This document shows positions 55,343 through 64,000 of a stretch of 64,000 nt of DNA, in pieces. The number at the start of each line of letters is the position of its first letter. The first letter of the stretch is position 1. The stretch is taken from positions 1-64,000 of the forward strand of contig CAWGJL010000032.1 of assembly GCA_963822765.1 (NCBI GenBank). The letters are read 5' to 3'. The notes below the pieces were generated by a model that saw nothing but the letters and a program-made list of their open reading frames with translations, had not been told where the DNA came from and made no database searches. The stretch comes from Palsa-504 sp963822765 (lineage in GTDB: Bacteria > Actinomycetota > Actinomycetes > Streptosporangiales > Streptosporangiaceae). The position numbers and the translations under genes are program-made.

Positions 55343-56986
55343 ATGCTGAGCCAGCACCTAATCGATTCACTGTTCTCGCAGGATCTGCCCAAGCCCGAGC
55401 ACTGGGAGCGCCGCTACCCGCCGCGCGACCTGCCCGAAGGCGCCGAAGTCACCCGGTTCTCGCCCAGCCCGACCGGCTTCCTGCACATCGGCGGCGTGTA
55501 CGTGGCCACCATCGACGTGGACGTCGCCCGGCACTCCGGTGGGCGCTACCTGGTCCGCCTCGAGGACACCGACCAGGCCCGCGTCACCGAGGGCGCGGCC
55601 GAGCAGTTCGCTGAGGCGTTCGCCTACTTCTCGATCGGCCCCGAAGAGGACGACCAGACCGGTCAGTACGGGCCGTACTTCCAGTCCGGACGCGCCGGTA
55701 CCTACCTGACCTACGTCCGCGAACTGCTCCGCCAAGGCCACGCGTACCCGTGCTTCGCCACCAAGCAGGACCTGGAGGAGATCACCGCGCGGCAGCGGGC
55801 GGCCGGGGCCCTGCCCGGCTATTACGGCACGTGGGCCATCTGGCGCGACGCCCCCGAGGAGCAGGTCGCCGCGCGGCTGGCCGCCGGGGATCCGTACGTG
55901 GTCAGGTTCCGTTCCCCGGGGCTGGCCGGAGCCAGGGTGAGCTTTACCGACGTGATCCGCGGCGAGCTGACCCTGGATGACAACCGAAACGACGCGGTGA
56001 TCCTGAAGAGCAGCAGCACCGAGCCGAGGCTGCCGACCTATCATTTCGCGCACGCCGTCGACGACCACCTGATGCGGGTCACCCTGGTCATCCGCGGCGA
56101 GGAGTGGATCTCCTCGGTACCGCTGCACCTGCAGTTGTTCGACGCCCTCGGCTTCCCGCGGGTCCGGTACGCGCACGTCGCCTTGCTGATGAAGCAGGAC
56201 GGCGGAAGCCGGCGCAAGCTGTCCAAGCGGAAGGACCCCGAAGCCAGCGTCACCTTCTACATCGAGCAGGGCTTCCCGGCCCCGGCCGTCCAGTACTACC
56301 TGCGCGGCCTGGCTAACGGGCGCCTGGCCGAGATGCCGCTGGACCAGGCGCTGGCCGAGCCGATCAGGCTGTCCGAAATGGGCACCGCGGGCCCGCTAGT
56401 CGACATGGTCAAGCTTGACGACATCTGCGCCGACTACATCGCCACCCTGCCCAGTGAGCAGATCCTCGCAGAGGTCACCACCTGGGCGCGCCACTACGAC
56501 CCCGGCCTCGTGGCGATCCTGGAAGCCAACCGGGCCCTGGCCCTGCGCGCCCTGGCCATCGAGCGCGAGAACACCGACAACCCGCGCAAGGACCTGCGTA
56601 AGTGGGCCGACTTCCGGGCGGTCTACGGGTACTTCTTCAACGAGCTGTTCGACGTCGTAGCCGATCCGGAAGACCCACGGTTCGGCGGCCTGGAGCCCGA
56701 TCTGGTCCAGGCCGTCGCGGACGCCTTCGCCCGTAACTACAGCCCGCCGGGGGAGGACCCCCAGGCCTGGTTCGGCCAGATCCGCCAGCTCGCCGCCGAC
56801 CTCGGGTTCGCGCCGAACCAGAAGGCCTACAAGAAGGACCCGGAGGCCTACCCCGGCTCGATCCGCGAGGCTTCCCAGATCATCCGGGTCCTGCTCACCG
56901 GGTCGGGGCAAAGTCCCGACTTGCCCCAGGTGGCCGCCGCGCTCGGCACCGTGGAGGTACTCCGCCGGGTCCGCGCCATTCTGTAA
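55343..56986 (+). CDS. gltX: Glutamyl-tRNA synthetase-like protein (unusual long form)
   Basis: The 547-residue class I synthetase contains FSPSPTGFLHIGGVYVATID (HIGG variant of HIGH), RLEDTDQARV, TLVIRGEEWISS and the KLSKRKD form of KMSKS. Typical actinobacterial GluRS is about 480-490 residues; this one is longer, with an N-terminal extension of about 35 residues (MLSQHLIDSLFSQDLPKPEH) and extra C-terminal sequence. It may be a second, laterally acquired GluRS. AGGAG lies 10 nt before the ATG. The frame extends upstream to 54464 antisense to iolG, which I reject. Its position after module C hints at shared control with catabolic genes. Confidence 0.9.
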   Translation: MLSQHLIDSLFSQDLPKPEHWERRYPPRDLPEGAEVTRFSPSPTGFLHIGGVYVATIDVDVARHSGGRYLVRLEDTDQARVTEGAAEQFAEAFAYFSIGPEEDDQTGQYGPYFQSGRAGTYLTYVRELLRQGHAYPCFATKQDLEEITARQRAAGALPGYYGTWAIWRDAPEEQVAARLAAGDPYVVRFRSPGLAGARVSFTDVIRGELTLDDNRNDAVILKSSSTEPRLPTYHFAHAVDDHLMRVTLVIRGEEWISSVPLHLQLFDALGFPRVRYAHVALLMKQDGGSRRKLSKRKDPEASVTFYIEQGFPAPAVQYYLRGLANGRLAEMPLDQALAEPIRLSEMGTAGPLVDMVKLDDICADYIATLPSEQILAEVTTWARHYDPGLVAILEANRALALRALAIERENTDNPRKDLRKWADFRAVYGYFFNELFDVVADPEDPRFGGLEPDLVQAVADAFARNYSPPGEDPQAWFGQIRQLAADLGFAPNQKAYKKDPEAYPGSIREASQIIRVLLTGSGQSPDLPQVAAALGTVEVLRRVRAIL

Positions 56987-57012
56987 CGTTCCCGGAACGA
57001 TCCGGGCGTACC

Positions 57013-58260
57013 GTGACAGTCGTGAGGCACGGTATCCGGACGCAAGCGCTCGGTTGGGTGCTGGCCGCAGTCGGCGTGTTCCTGCTGACGGCAGATATGG
57101 TCCTGCTCGGCCTGAACGCCGCCCGGGTCGACACCGGCCGGGTCGCGCTGAACGCGATCCTGGGCGTTGCGATCCTGGCCTACACCGGAGCCGGGCGCCT
57201 GATCACCAGCCGGCGGCCGGGCAACGCCGTGGGCTGGCTGCTCGGCCTGATCGGCATAACGATAGCGACCTCCACCTTCGCGGAACAGTACGCGTTGTAT
57301 GGGCTGGCCACCGCGCGTGGCTCGGTGCCCGGAGCCCGGTCGGTCGGGGCTCTGGCCGGAGCAGCCGCCGAGCTCACCGTGATACTGCTGTTGTTCCTCA
57401 TCCTCCTGTTCCCTGACGGGCGGCTGCCGTCGCGCCGCTGGAGGCCGGCGGCCTGGGCGCTGTTCGTGATCGCGGCGGCCTGGGTCACGCAGAGCCTGCA
57501 AGCTGGCACCAAAATCAGCGGCGGTCTCACCAACGCCCTGTTCGCGGCGAACGTCACCTACCCGAACCCGCTCGGGATCCTCCCGCGTCACGGGTGGTAC
57601 AGCGACCTGCTGAAACTGAGCTTCGTGCTGGGAATCGTGACCGGGGTGCTGGTCATAGCCTCGGTGTTCGTGCGGCGCCGCGGCGCGAGCTACGAGCTGC
57701 GGCGGCAGCTGGCCTGGCTGGGCTATGTCGGCGCCCTGACCATCTTGTGGGCGGTCGTGCTGGCCGTCGCGAGCGAGGTCGCTCCGGGTCCCGCCAATAG
57801 CTGGCTTGGGACGGTGATCTGGAGCTTCTGGGAGCTGACCCCCGTGGCGGGCATCCCGGTCGCGTGTGCCGTGGCGGTCATGAAGTACCGGCTCTATGAG
57901 ATCGACAAGATCATCAGCCGGACCCTGGCCTACGCCATCGTGACCGGCCTGCTAGTCGGCGTGTATGCCGGGCTGGTACTGCTGGCCACCGAGGTCCTCA
58001 CGATCAAGTCGCCGGTCGCGGTCGCGGTCGCCACGCTGGCCGCCGCCGCATTGTTCGCCCCGCTGCGCTCCCGGGTGCAGCATCTGGTGGACCGCAAGTT
58101 CAACCGGACCCGGTACGATGCCGACCAGACCCTGACCGCCTTCGCGGCCCGGCTCAAGGACGCCGTCGACCAGGACGCGGTCCGCGCCGACCTTCTCGGC
58201 GTAGTGCACCGCTCCCTGGAGCCCACCCACGCCGCGGTGTGGCTGCACCCGCTGGGGTGA
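57013..58260 (+). CDS. Multi-pass membrane protein resembling sensor N-termini, without kinase domain
   Basis: The 415-residue protein has about eight hydrophobic helices (ALGWVLAAVGVFLLTADMVL onward) and a C-terminal cytoplasmic part RLYEIDKIISRTLAYAIVTG, then RVQHLVDRKFNRTRYDADQT and FAARLKDAVDQDAVRADLLG. The last two are the signature linker found before the kinase domain in a group of actinobacterial histidine kinases, but no HisKA/HATPase follows. It starts with GTG at 57013, 26 bp after gltX. A sensory or structural role is likely; function unknown. Confidence 0.7.
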   Translation: MTVVRHGIRTQALGWVLAAVGVFLLTADMVLLGLNAARVDTGRVALNAILGVAILAYTGAGRLITSRRPGNAVGWLLGLIGITIATSTFAEQYALYGLATARGSVPGARSVGALAGAAAELTVILLLFLILLFPDGRLPSRRWRPAAWALFVIAAAWVTQSLQAGTKISGGLTNALFAANVTYPNPLGILPRHGWYSDLLKLSFVLGIVTGVLVIASVFVRRRGASYELRRQLAWLGYVGALTILWAVVLAVASEVAPGPANSWLGTVIWSFWELTPVAGIPVACAVAVMKYRLYEIDKIISRTLAYAIVTGLLVGVYAGLVLLATEVLTIKSPVAVAVATLAAAALFAPLRSRVQHLVDRKFNRTRYDADQTLTAFAARLKDAVDQDAVRADLLGVVHRSLEPTHAAVWLHPLG

Positions 58261-58379
58261 CAAGCCCGACGCCCGGGCAACGATGATTGTGGCACGCAAC
58301 GGTCTTCGGGTCGGCAAGCAGCTGGTGTCGACGGGCTGTCAGGTGCGCGGCCATGGCGGTGCATGCCAGCATGGGGCGC

Positions 58380-59174
58380 ATGCCTAACGACGAGCCACAA
58401 TCCCCTCGGCGGGATCTCCACAGGCTCGTCCGCCGGCCGCAGATCTGCGATCCGGCGGGGATCAACGACTATGACAGCTTCGCCGAAGCGTACACGGCCT
58501 CCAGCGAGACAACATCCTTGATGACCTACTACGAGTCGTCCCGCGATGCTGGCACTGGCGAGGCGACGTGGCTGCCCGGCCGATCTCGACGCTGGCTGCG
58601 GCGCTGGTCCGCTGTCGCGGCGCTGACGCGACCGGGGCTCCATCGTGACCGGCATCGACAAAAGCTGCCTGGGATGGTAGTCGCGCGGGCCCGGCGAGCG
58701 GCTCGGTGACGAGGCGGACCTGCAGGTGGCCGAGCTGGGCAGTCCCTGCCCTTCCCCGACGACGATCCTTCGACGACGTCACCGCTTCCCTGGTCCTGCA
58801 TTACCTGGAGGACTCGGCGGGACCGGCCTGGCCGAGCTGCGGCGCTGCTCAAGCCTCGCGGACGGCTCATCGTGTCCGTTGACCATCCCTTTGCCACCAA
58901 CATGTGGCACCGCAAGGCCGGCCACGAGCCCGATTGATTTCGCGACCTACAACTGGGTCGATGAGTGGACCGTGGACGGCCAGACCGCGCTGCTGCGTTT
59001 CTGGTCCCGGCCGCTGCACGCGATGACCGACGCCTTCACCGCAGCCGGCTCCGGATATCGGTCATCAGCGAGCCAGCTGCCGCGCCGGATACCCCCCGCG
59101 AGCTGCTCCCCGACGAAATCGCGGACGGGCAGCGCTTCTTGTGCTTCCTGTTCTTCGTCCTGCACGCCAGCTAA
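58380..59174 (+). pseudogene. Class I SAM-dependent methyltransferase, frameshifted
   Basis: Fragments in three frames assemble into a methyltransferase: PAGINDYDSFAEAYTASSET, a motif I region near 58575 (LDAGCG in a shifted frame), then KPRGRLIVSVDHPFATNMWH-like sequence near 58850-58920, TYNWVDEWTVDGQTALLRFW and DEIADGQRFLCFLFFVLHAS before the stop at 59172. The end is typical of small-molecule or ubiquinone-type methyltransferases. Shifts occur near 58550, 58590, 58640, 58740, 58840 and 59060. The substrate is unknown. Confidence 0.65.
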
Positions 59175-59237
59175 TCGCCAGGCGAGCAACTGGCCACGGT
59201 GCAGGATGGCTGAGGCGTGCGCGGAGGCGCCCATCGG

Positions 59238-59750
59238 TTACGTGGCGGGCCGGTCGATGGCGTACCAGGCGACCCGGGCGGTCCGGAACGCGATCTCGCC
59301 CTGGAACACCAGGCCGCACTTCTCCATGACCCGCCGCGAGGCCAGATGCCCGGCCGCGGTCGCGCTGATGATCCGCGGCAGCGGCGTCTGGGCCCAGCCG
59401 AACCGGATCGCCTCCCGGGCGCCCTCGGTGGCCAGGCCGCGGCCCCAGAACTCGGGCGCGAGCTCGTAGCCGACCTCCCATTTGTCGGGTCCGGGCCAGT
59501 CGGCGAGCAGGTTCAGCCCGATCCGGCCCACCCAGCGGCCGGTCTCCTTCTCGATCGCCGCCCACGGGCCGTACCCGTGCTCGTCCCACATGGCCAGCGA
59601 GCGCTGCGCGATGGACCTGATCGTCTCCAGCGGGAGCGGTGTGCCGCCGCTGATGTACCGCATCGCCTCGGGGTCCTGCAGGACGCGAGCGAACTCCTCG
59701 AACCAGGAATCGCTCCACGGCTCAAGCAGGAGCCGCTCGGTGGAAGTCAT
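59238..59750 (-). CDS. GNAT N-acetyltransferase (RimJ/RimL type)
   Basis: From the ATG at 59750 the 170-residue protein opens MTSTERLLLEPWSDSWFEEF and contains VGYELAPEFWGRGLATEGAR (acetyl-CoA loop), then HLASRRVMEKCGLVFQGEI. It is intact. The in-frame ATG at 59783 would add 11 residues not typical of the family. It is convergent with the methyltransferase and divergent from the YbjQ-like gene. Confidence 0.9.
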   Translation of the reverse strand: MTSTERLLLEPWSDSWFEEFARVLQDPEAMRYISGGTPLPLETIRSIAQRSLAMWDEHGYGPWAAIEKETGRWVGRIGLNLLADWPGPDKWEVGYELAPEFWGRGLATEGAREAIRFGWAQTPLPRIISATAAGHLASRRVMEKCGLVFQGEIAFRTARVAWYAIDRPAT

Positions 59751-59833
59751 TTCGCGGCCGAGCGTACTCCTGGCCGAGATCACCCCGGTAGTAGGCTGCC
59801 CGTGGCCACATGTCCGCGACGCCAGGAGGCGAC

Positions 59834-60682
59834 ATGCCGCTCTTCTCCAATCCGCAGAACCCGGACCCGGGCGCGTGGGAGCCGGAGGCGGCCGAGGGCC
59901 GGCTGTCCAAGACGGTCGGTGCCAGCGAGGCGGGCGTGTTCACCTCGGACCTGTCGGTATCGGAGAACGTGCTGCTCGGCGAGGCCGGCTTCGAGCCGCT
60001 CGGGTTCGTGGTCGGCTCCTCGATCTACCACGTCGGCCTGCAGATCGGCCGCTGGAACAAGAACCAGGAGCTGCAGGTCCTGACCCAGGCCATGTACCAC
60101 GCCCGGGAGCTGGCCATGGCCGGATGCGGGCCGAGGCTGACCACCTGAGCGCCGACGGCATCGTCGGGGTCCAGCTGCGGATGCAGATGTACGCCTGGGG
60201 GCAGAACTGCCTGGAGTTCGTGGCCACCGGGACGGCGGTCCGCCACCTGGCCGGACGGGGCGCGCATCGCGCGCCCGACGGCCGCGCGTTCACCTCGGAC
60301 CTGTCCGCGCAGGACTTCTTCCGGCTGCTCGCGGCCGGCGCGGTACCGGTCTCCTTCGTCCTCGGTACCTGCGTCTATCACATCGCCCACCAGAGCCGTG
60401 ATGCAGAGCATGCGCCAGGCGTACCAGAACCAGGAGATGATGCAGTTCACCCAGGGCGTCTACGAGGCCCGTGAGCTGGCCCTGACCCGGATGCAGGCCG
60501 AGGCCGCCCAGGCTAAGGCGTCCGGCATCGTCGGCGTGACGGTGGACGTCAAGAACCACGTCTGGGGCGCGCACGCGACCGAGTTCCTGGCCACTGGCAC
60601 CGCCGTCCGGCGGCTCACCGACGAGCACCGCCTGCCGGAAACCTCGCCCAAGCCCACCTTCACCCTCGGCCTGGATAACTAG
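59834..60682 (+). pseudogene. Protein with two YbjQ/UPF0145 heavy-metal-binding-type domains, frameshifted
   Basis: AGGAGGC precedes the ATG at 59834. Two similar halves are present: FTSDLSVSENVLLGEAGFEP with LGFVVGSSIYHVGLQ and then DGIVGVQLRMQMYAWGQNCL, followed by FTSDLSAQDFFRLLAAGAVP with SFVLGTCVYHIAHQS and SGIVGVTVDVKNHVWGAHAT. Each half is a YbjQ-like domain, a pentamer-forming fold of unknown function. Frame changes near 60118 and 60395 separate them. Its stop overlaps the convergent LacI gene by 4 nt. Confidence 0.75.
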
Positions 60683-61712
60683 CCACCGAGCCGGGCGGTG
60701 CTGGCCCGGGCCACCAGCTCCAGCGGCAGCTCCTCGCGCCGCACCCGCGGCCGCTCGCCGCGCAGCAGCGCGCACAGCCGCCGCGCTCCCTCGGTCCCGC
60801 TGCGGGCCAGGGGCTGCCGTACCGTGCTCAGGCCGAGGAGCGCGGCGGACTCGATGTCGTCGAAGCCGACCACGGACAGCTGGCCCGGGACCGTCACGCC
60901 GAGCCGTTCGGCCGCCGCGAGCACCCCGATGGCCTGGGTGTCCGAAGCCGCGAAGATCGCCGTCGGGGGATCGTGCGCCTTGAGCAACTGGGCGGCGTGC
61001 TCGGCGGCGGCGGCCGCCTCGTGCGGGCCGCGGCGGACCAGGCTCGTCTCGAAGCCGAGGCCCGCCTCGGCCAGGGCCTGCCGGTACCCGCGCAGCCGGT
61101 CCGCCGACGAGGTGAAGCCCAGGCCGGCCGGGGGCTTGGCGAACGTCATGTCGCCGACGAACCCGATCCGGCGGTGGCCAAGCCCGATCAGGTGGCCGGT
61201 GGCCAGCGGCCGCCCGCCACGTCGTCGATGACCGTCTGCGGAATCCCGGGCGTGACCGCGTCCACGCTGACCAGCGTCACCCCGGCCCGGCCGAACTGCC
61301 CGAGCTGCTCGCGCGACAGCGGCAGGCTGATCGCCAGCACGCCGTCGGCGCGGTGCGTGGGCAGCAGGGTCTCCAGGTGCCGGTCGCGCTCGGCGGGAGT
61401 GTCCACGTTGCAGACGATCGTGTCGTAGCCCTCCTCGGCCAGGACCGCTAGCGCGCTGGCCACCCGGACCACGGTTGAGGGCCGGGTCATGTGCGCCACC
61501 AGGACCGCGACCGTCCGGGGCGTGCCGCGGACCAGCGCCGCCGCCGCGTGACTGGGCCGGTAACCCAGCCGGCCGATGGAATCCTGGACCGCGCGCAGGG
61601 TCGCGGCCCGCACCTGGTTGCTCCCGTTGAGCACCCGCGACACCGTGCCGACCCCGACCCCGGCGTCTGCCGCCACGTCCGCGATGGTGACCCGGCGGCC
61701 GTCGGGCCCCAC
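60679..61712 (-). pseudogene. LacI-family regulator 1, frameshift near 61205
   Basis: The N-terminus has the LacI helix-turn-helix (RRVTIADVAADAGVGVGTVS, RVLNGSNQVRAATLRAV) and hinge. After AGGRWPPAT the frame must change near 61205 to continue TGHLIGLGHRRIGFVGDMTF through LSVVGFDDIESAALLGLSTV, then VRREELPLELVARASTARLG. LacI proteins repress sugar-utilisation genes. The palindrome TGGAAACGTTTCCA lies 27 bp upstream of its start, so autoregulation is likely. Target genes are probably outside the window or the sugar importers. Confidence 0.85.
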
Positions 61713-61738
61713 GCCGGCTCCCGGACAGCTCTACTCCC

Positions 61739-61752
61739 TGGAAACGTTTCCA
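61739..61752. promoter_or_regulatory. LacI-type operator palindrome
   Basis: TGGAAACGTTTCCA is a perfect 14-bp palindrome with the central CG typical of LacI/GalR-family operators. It lies 27 bp upstream of the LacI-1 start codon and within the 3' end of LacI-2. Confidence 0.7.
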
Positions 61753-62861
61753 TATCGGCGCAGCCTCGTCCGACCCCGGCCCCGGCCCCGGCCTCGGCTC
61801 TGGCCTGTCGCTGGTGCTCTCGCCGGGCCGCAGGGTGGCGGGCACCACCTCGCCGGGCGAATCGTCGGATCCCTGGTCGACCTGCCGCAGCGCCCGGGCG
61901 ATCACCCGCCGGGCGATGTCCTCGACCGGGATGGTGACGCTGGTCAGCCGCGGGTGCAGCAGGTCAGCCGCGACGCTGCCGTCGAAGCCGGTGACGCCGA
62001 GGTCGCGGCCGATCCGCAGCCGTAGTTCGCCCGCGACGCCGTAGATCAGGGCCGCCAGCCGGTCGCTGCCGGTCACGATCGCGTCCGGGCGCACTCCGCC
62101 GCGGTGCGCGCCGGTGAGCAGCGACCGGATCTTGCGGCGCGCGCTGGCCTCGTCGACCAGCAGGACGTCGGCCTCGTCCCCGGGCACGCCGTGCCGGGCC
62201 AGCCCGGCCCGGAACCCGGCCACCCGCTCGGCGTCCCAGTGGTTGCCAGACCGGTAGCCGACGAAGGCCACCCGGCTGAACCCCCTGGCCAGCACGTGCT
62301 CGACCACCTCGATGATGGCCGCGCGATTGTCGATGTCGACCCAGAGCTGCGGCAGTCCCGGCCCGATCCGGCCGAAGCAGGCGAACGGTATCCCGGCCTC
62401 GGCCAGCAGGACCACCCGCGGGTCCTCGGGCTGCAATTCGGAGAGCAGGAAGGCGTCTACCGTCCGGCTGGCGATCAGGCGGCGCATCTCGTCGCGCGGG
62501 TCCCCGTCCGGGACGACGACCACCATGCTGTGGCTCCGCCGAGCGCTCGCCGCCGCCAGCGCCTGCAGGAACTGCTGCATGATGTAGTTGCCGGGCAGCA
62601 ACTGGACGCGCGGCATGACGTAAGCCAGCTGCCGCGTCCGGCGCGAGCGCAGGCTCCGCGCGCCGTGGTGCGGGTGGTATCCCAGGGCGGCCACGGCCTC
62701 CAGCACCCGGACCTTGGTCGCCTCACCCACCCGGCCGCTGTCGTTGAGCACGTTCGAGACCGTCTGCCGGCCGACGCCCGCGGCCCGGGCCACATCCTGA
62801 ATCGTTACCTGGCCTGCGACTCGGACGGCCCTGCGTCGGGCCTGATCGAGAACCTGGTCAC
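61753..62861 (-). pseudogene. LacI-family regulator 2, frameshifts at both ends
   Basis: The body is continuous: ARAAGVGRQTVSNVLNDSGR (helix-turn-helix), YVMPRVQLLPGNYIMQQFLQ, VEHVLARGFSRVAFVGYRSG and IGRDLGVTGFDGSVAADLLH, IPVEDIARRVIARALRQVDQ. The expected start VTIQDV lies in the same frame but without a start codon; GTG at 62861 in another frame would provide one after a one-base shift near 62808. At the 3' end no stop appears in frame, so it runs into LacI-1 as a 704-codon frame. I treat this as two neighbouring regulators. The end at about 61753 is approximate. It lies 26 bp after the PHP gene. Confidence 0.75.
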
Positions 62862-62886
62862 CTCGTCACCGTACAACCCTAAAAAG

Positions 62887-63954
62887 TCACCCCTTGACAT
62901 CACATTGCCGCATCGCTTCGACCCGCCAGCTAAGCCCGCCAGCTGCCCGGCCGCCGCCGATCACCTCATCGGCGCCCCGCGTATTGATGACCCGCTCCGG
63001 CGCGATGCCGAACTTCTCGGCCCGCACCGTCCCGTTACCGAGCCAGTCGAGCTGGCCCGGCGCGTGCGCGTCGGTGTCGATCGCGAACCGGCAGCCGGCC
63101 TCGGCCGCCAGCCCCAGCAGCCGGTCCGGCGGATCCATCCGCTCCGGGCGGCAGTTGATCTCCACCGCGACGCCCTGCTCCCGGCACGCGCCGAACACCG
63201 CCGCCGGATCGAACACCGACTCAGGCCGCCGCGCCCGGCCGCCCAGCATCCGGCCGGTGCAGTGCCCGAGCACGTCGGTGTGCGGGTTGCGGATCGCGGC
63301 CACCATCCGCCTGGTCATCGGCCCGGCGGGCATCCGCAGCAGGGAGTGGACGCTGGCCACCACCACGTCGAGCCGGGCCAGCAGGTCCTCGCGCTGGTCG
63401 AGCGAGCCGTCCTCCAGGATGTCGACCTCGATCCCGGTCAGGATCCGGAACGGCGCCAGCGCCTCATTCAGCGAGGCGACCAGCTCGAGCTGCGCCTCCA
63501 GCCGCGAAGCCGACAGCCCGTTGGCCACCGTCAGCCGCGGCGAATGATCGGTCAGCGCGATCCATTCGTGCCCCAGCACCCGCGCCGCCTCGGCCATCTC
63601 CAGCGGCGGGCTGCCGCCGTCCGACCAGTCCGAGTGCGTGTGGCAGTCACCGCGCAGCGCCGCCCGCATGCCGTCCGGCGAGGACGGCGGCCGCTCGCCG
63701 AGCAGCCGGGTCAGGTAGCCGGGCTGCTGGCCGGCCGCGGCCTCGGCGATGACCTGGGCGGTGGTCGCGCCGATCCCCGGCAGCGCCTCCAGCGTGCCCG
63801 TCTTCAGCCGCCGCTCGAGCTCACCAGGCGCCAGGTCGCCGACCACCTGCGCGGCCCGCCGGAAGGCGCGCACCCGGTAGGTCGGCGCCCCGCCCCGCTC
63901 CAGCTCGAACGCGATCTGCCGCAACGCCTGCCCAGGGTCCACTGTGCTGGGCAA
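62887..63954 (-). CDS. PHP-domain protein with helix-hairpin-helix region (PolX C-terminal-like)
   Basis: The 355-residue protein has an N-terminal helical/HhH part (YRVRAFRRAAQVVGDLAP; LEALPGIGATTAQVIAEAAA) and a PHP metal-dependent phosphoesterase domain with GDCHTHSDWSDGG, IALTDHSPRL, GIEVDIL, VVASVHSLL, VLGHCTGRML and IDTDAHAPGQ, which together supply the trinuclear metal site. Actinobacteria carry such stand-alone PolX-like PHP proteins; a histidinol-phosphatase-like or DNA-repair phosphatase role is possible. The start is TTG at 63954 or GTG at 63942; neither has a clear ribosome binding site. Confidence 0.85.
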   Translation of the reverse strand: MPSTVDPGQALRQIAFELERGGAPTYRVRAFRRAAQVVGDLAPGELERRLKTGTLEALPGIGATTAQVIAEAAAGQQPGYLTRLLGERPPSSPDGMRAALRGDCHTHSDWSDGGSPPLEMAEAARVLGHEWIALTDHSPRLTVANGLSASRLEAQLELVASLNEALAPFRILTGIEVDILEDGSLDQREDLLARLDVVVASVHSLLRMPAGPMTRRMVAAIRNPHTDVLGHCTGRMLGGRARRPESVFDPAAVFGACREQGVAVEINCRPERMDPPDRLLGLAAEAGCRFAIDTDAHAPGQLDWLGNGTVRAEKFGIAPERVINTRGADEVIGGGRAAGGLSWRVEAMRQCDVKG

Positions 63955-64000
63955 GTGAGGTAGCCGCCCAGCCGCCCGAGCCGCCGATCAGCTCGACGGT

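Noticed and set aside
60679..62793. 704-residue double-LacI fusion protein
   Set aside because: The central part translates the LacI-1 DNA-binding domain in the wrong frame, so it is two regulators with frame errors, not a natural fusion.
62104..63963. 619-codon plus-strand frame at the right end
   Set aside because: It opposes LacI-2 and the PHP gene and has shadow-frame composition.

Overview
The window is about 70% G+C and carries gene families typical of mycelial or soil Actinomycetota: GTP-dependent PEP carboxykinase, an AfsR/SARP-type regulator, paired ClpP genes with a ClgR/PopR-like XRE regulator, an actinobacterial inositol operon with a Cgl0159-type aldolase, and HutC-class GntR regulators. 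No rRNA, tRNA, CRISPR array or intact transposon was seen. Coding strands alternate, and most operons use 4-nt ATGA/GTGA/TTGA overlaps.

Layout. 0-3 kb: pckG and a DUF2236 oxygenase. 3-10 kb: a MacB/FtsX-type ABC exporter, then a heavily frameshifted AfsR-like regulator ending in tandem TPR repeats. 10-17 kb: a secreted protein, an XRE regulator convergent with a ClpP pair (one member lacks the catalytic Ser), an HxlR regulator divergent from a membrane protein, and small genes (GNAT, VOC, OsmC, P-loop kinase, methyltransferase remnant). 17-33 kb: a catabolic island with three Gfo/Idh dehydrogenases, two TIM-barrel isomerases, a GntR regulator, a D-threonine-aldolase-like PLP enzyme, a dipeptide-type ABC importer and a dimethylformamidase-like amidohydrolase. 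33-40 kb: two Rieske proteins and assorted small genes, several broken. 40-44 kb: a coupled operon of APC permease, metallophosphoesterase, nucleotidyltransferase and aldolase. 45-55 kb: a ribose-type sugar importer, a second GntR and an inositol operon (iolG-iolC-aldolase-iolB-iolD) with a TnpB remnant inside. 55-64 kb: an unusual GluRS, a membrane protein, a methyltransferase, a GNAT, a tandem YbjQ protein, two LacI regulators and a PHP-domain protein.

How the genes may work together. The importers, dehydrogenases, isomerases and aldolases suggest catabolism of inositol-like cyclitols (45-55 kb) and of a second, unidentified sugar-like or amide substrate (17-33 kb). Each set has its own HutC-type GntR gene next to it. 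The most notable signal is a 59-bp module of two 16-bp palindromes centred exactly 32 bp apart. It occurs in full three times (upstream of the first GntR, of a small zinc-ribbon-like gene, and of gltX between it and iolG), with a partial fourth copy at the left edge. This suggests a shared regulon or a small repeat family.

Quality caveat. Many genes can be followed only by changing frame every 100-300 bp, above all at 6.5-9.3 kb and 26-33 kb, while neighbouring stretches are clean. In the TPR tract the spacing of an identical anchor drifts from 120 to 124 bp. This looks more like consensus indel error than biological decay, but the sequence alone cannot decide. Such genes are labelled pseudogene or frameshifted and given the span of the inferred full gene. 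The last 46 bases (63955-64000) show nothing I can assign.
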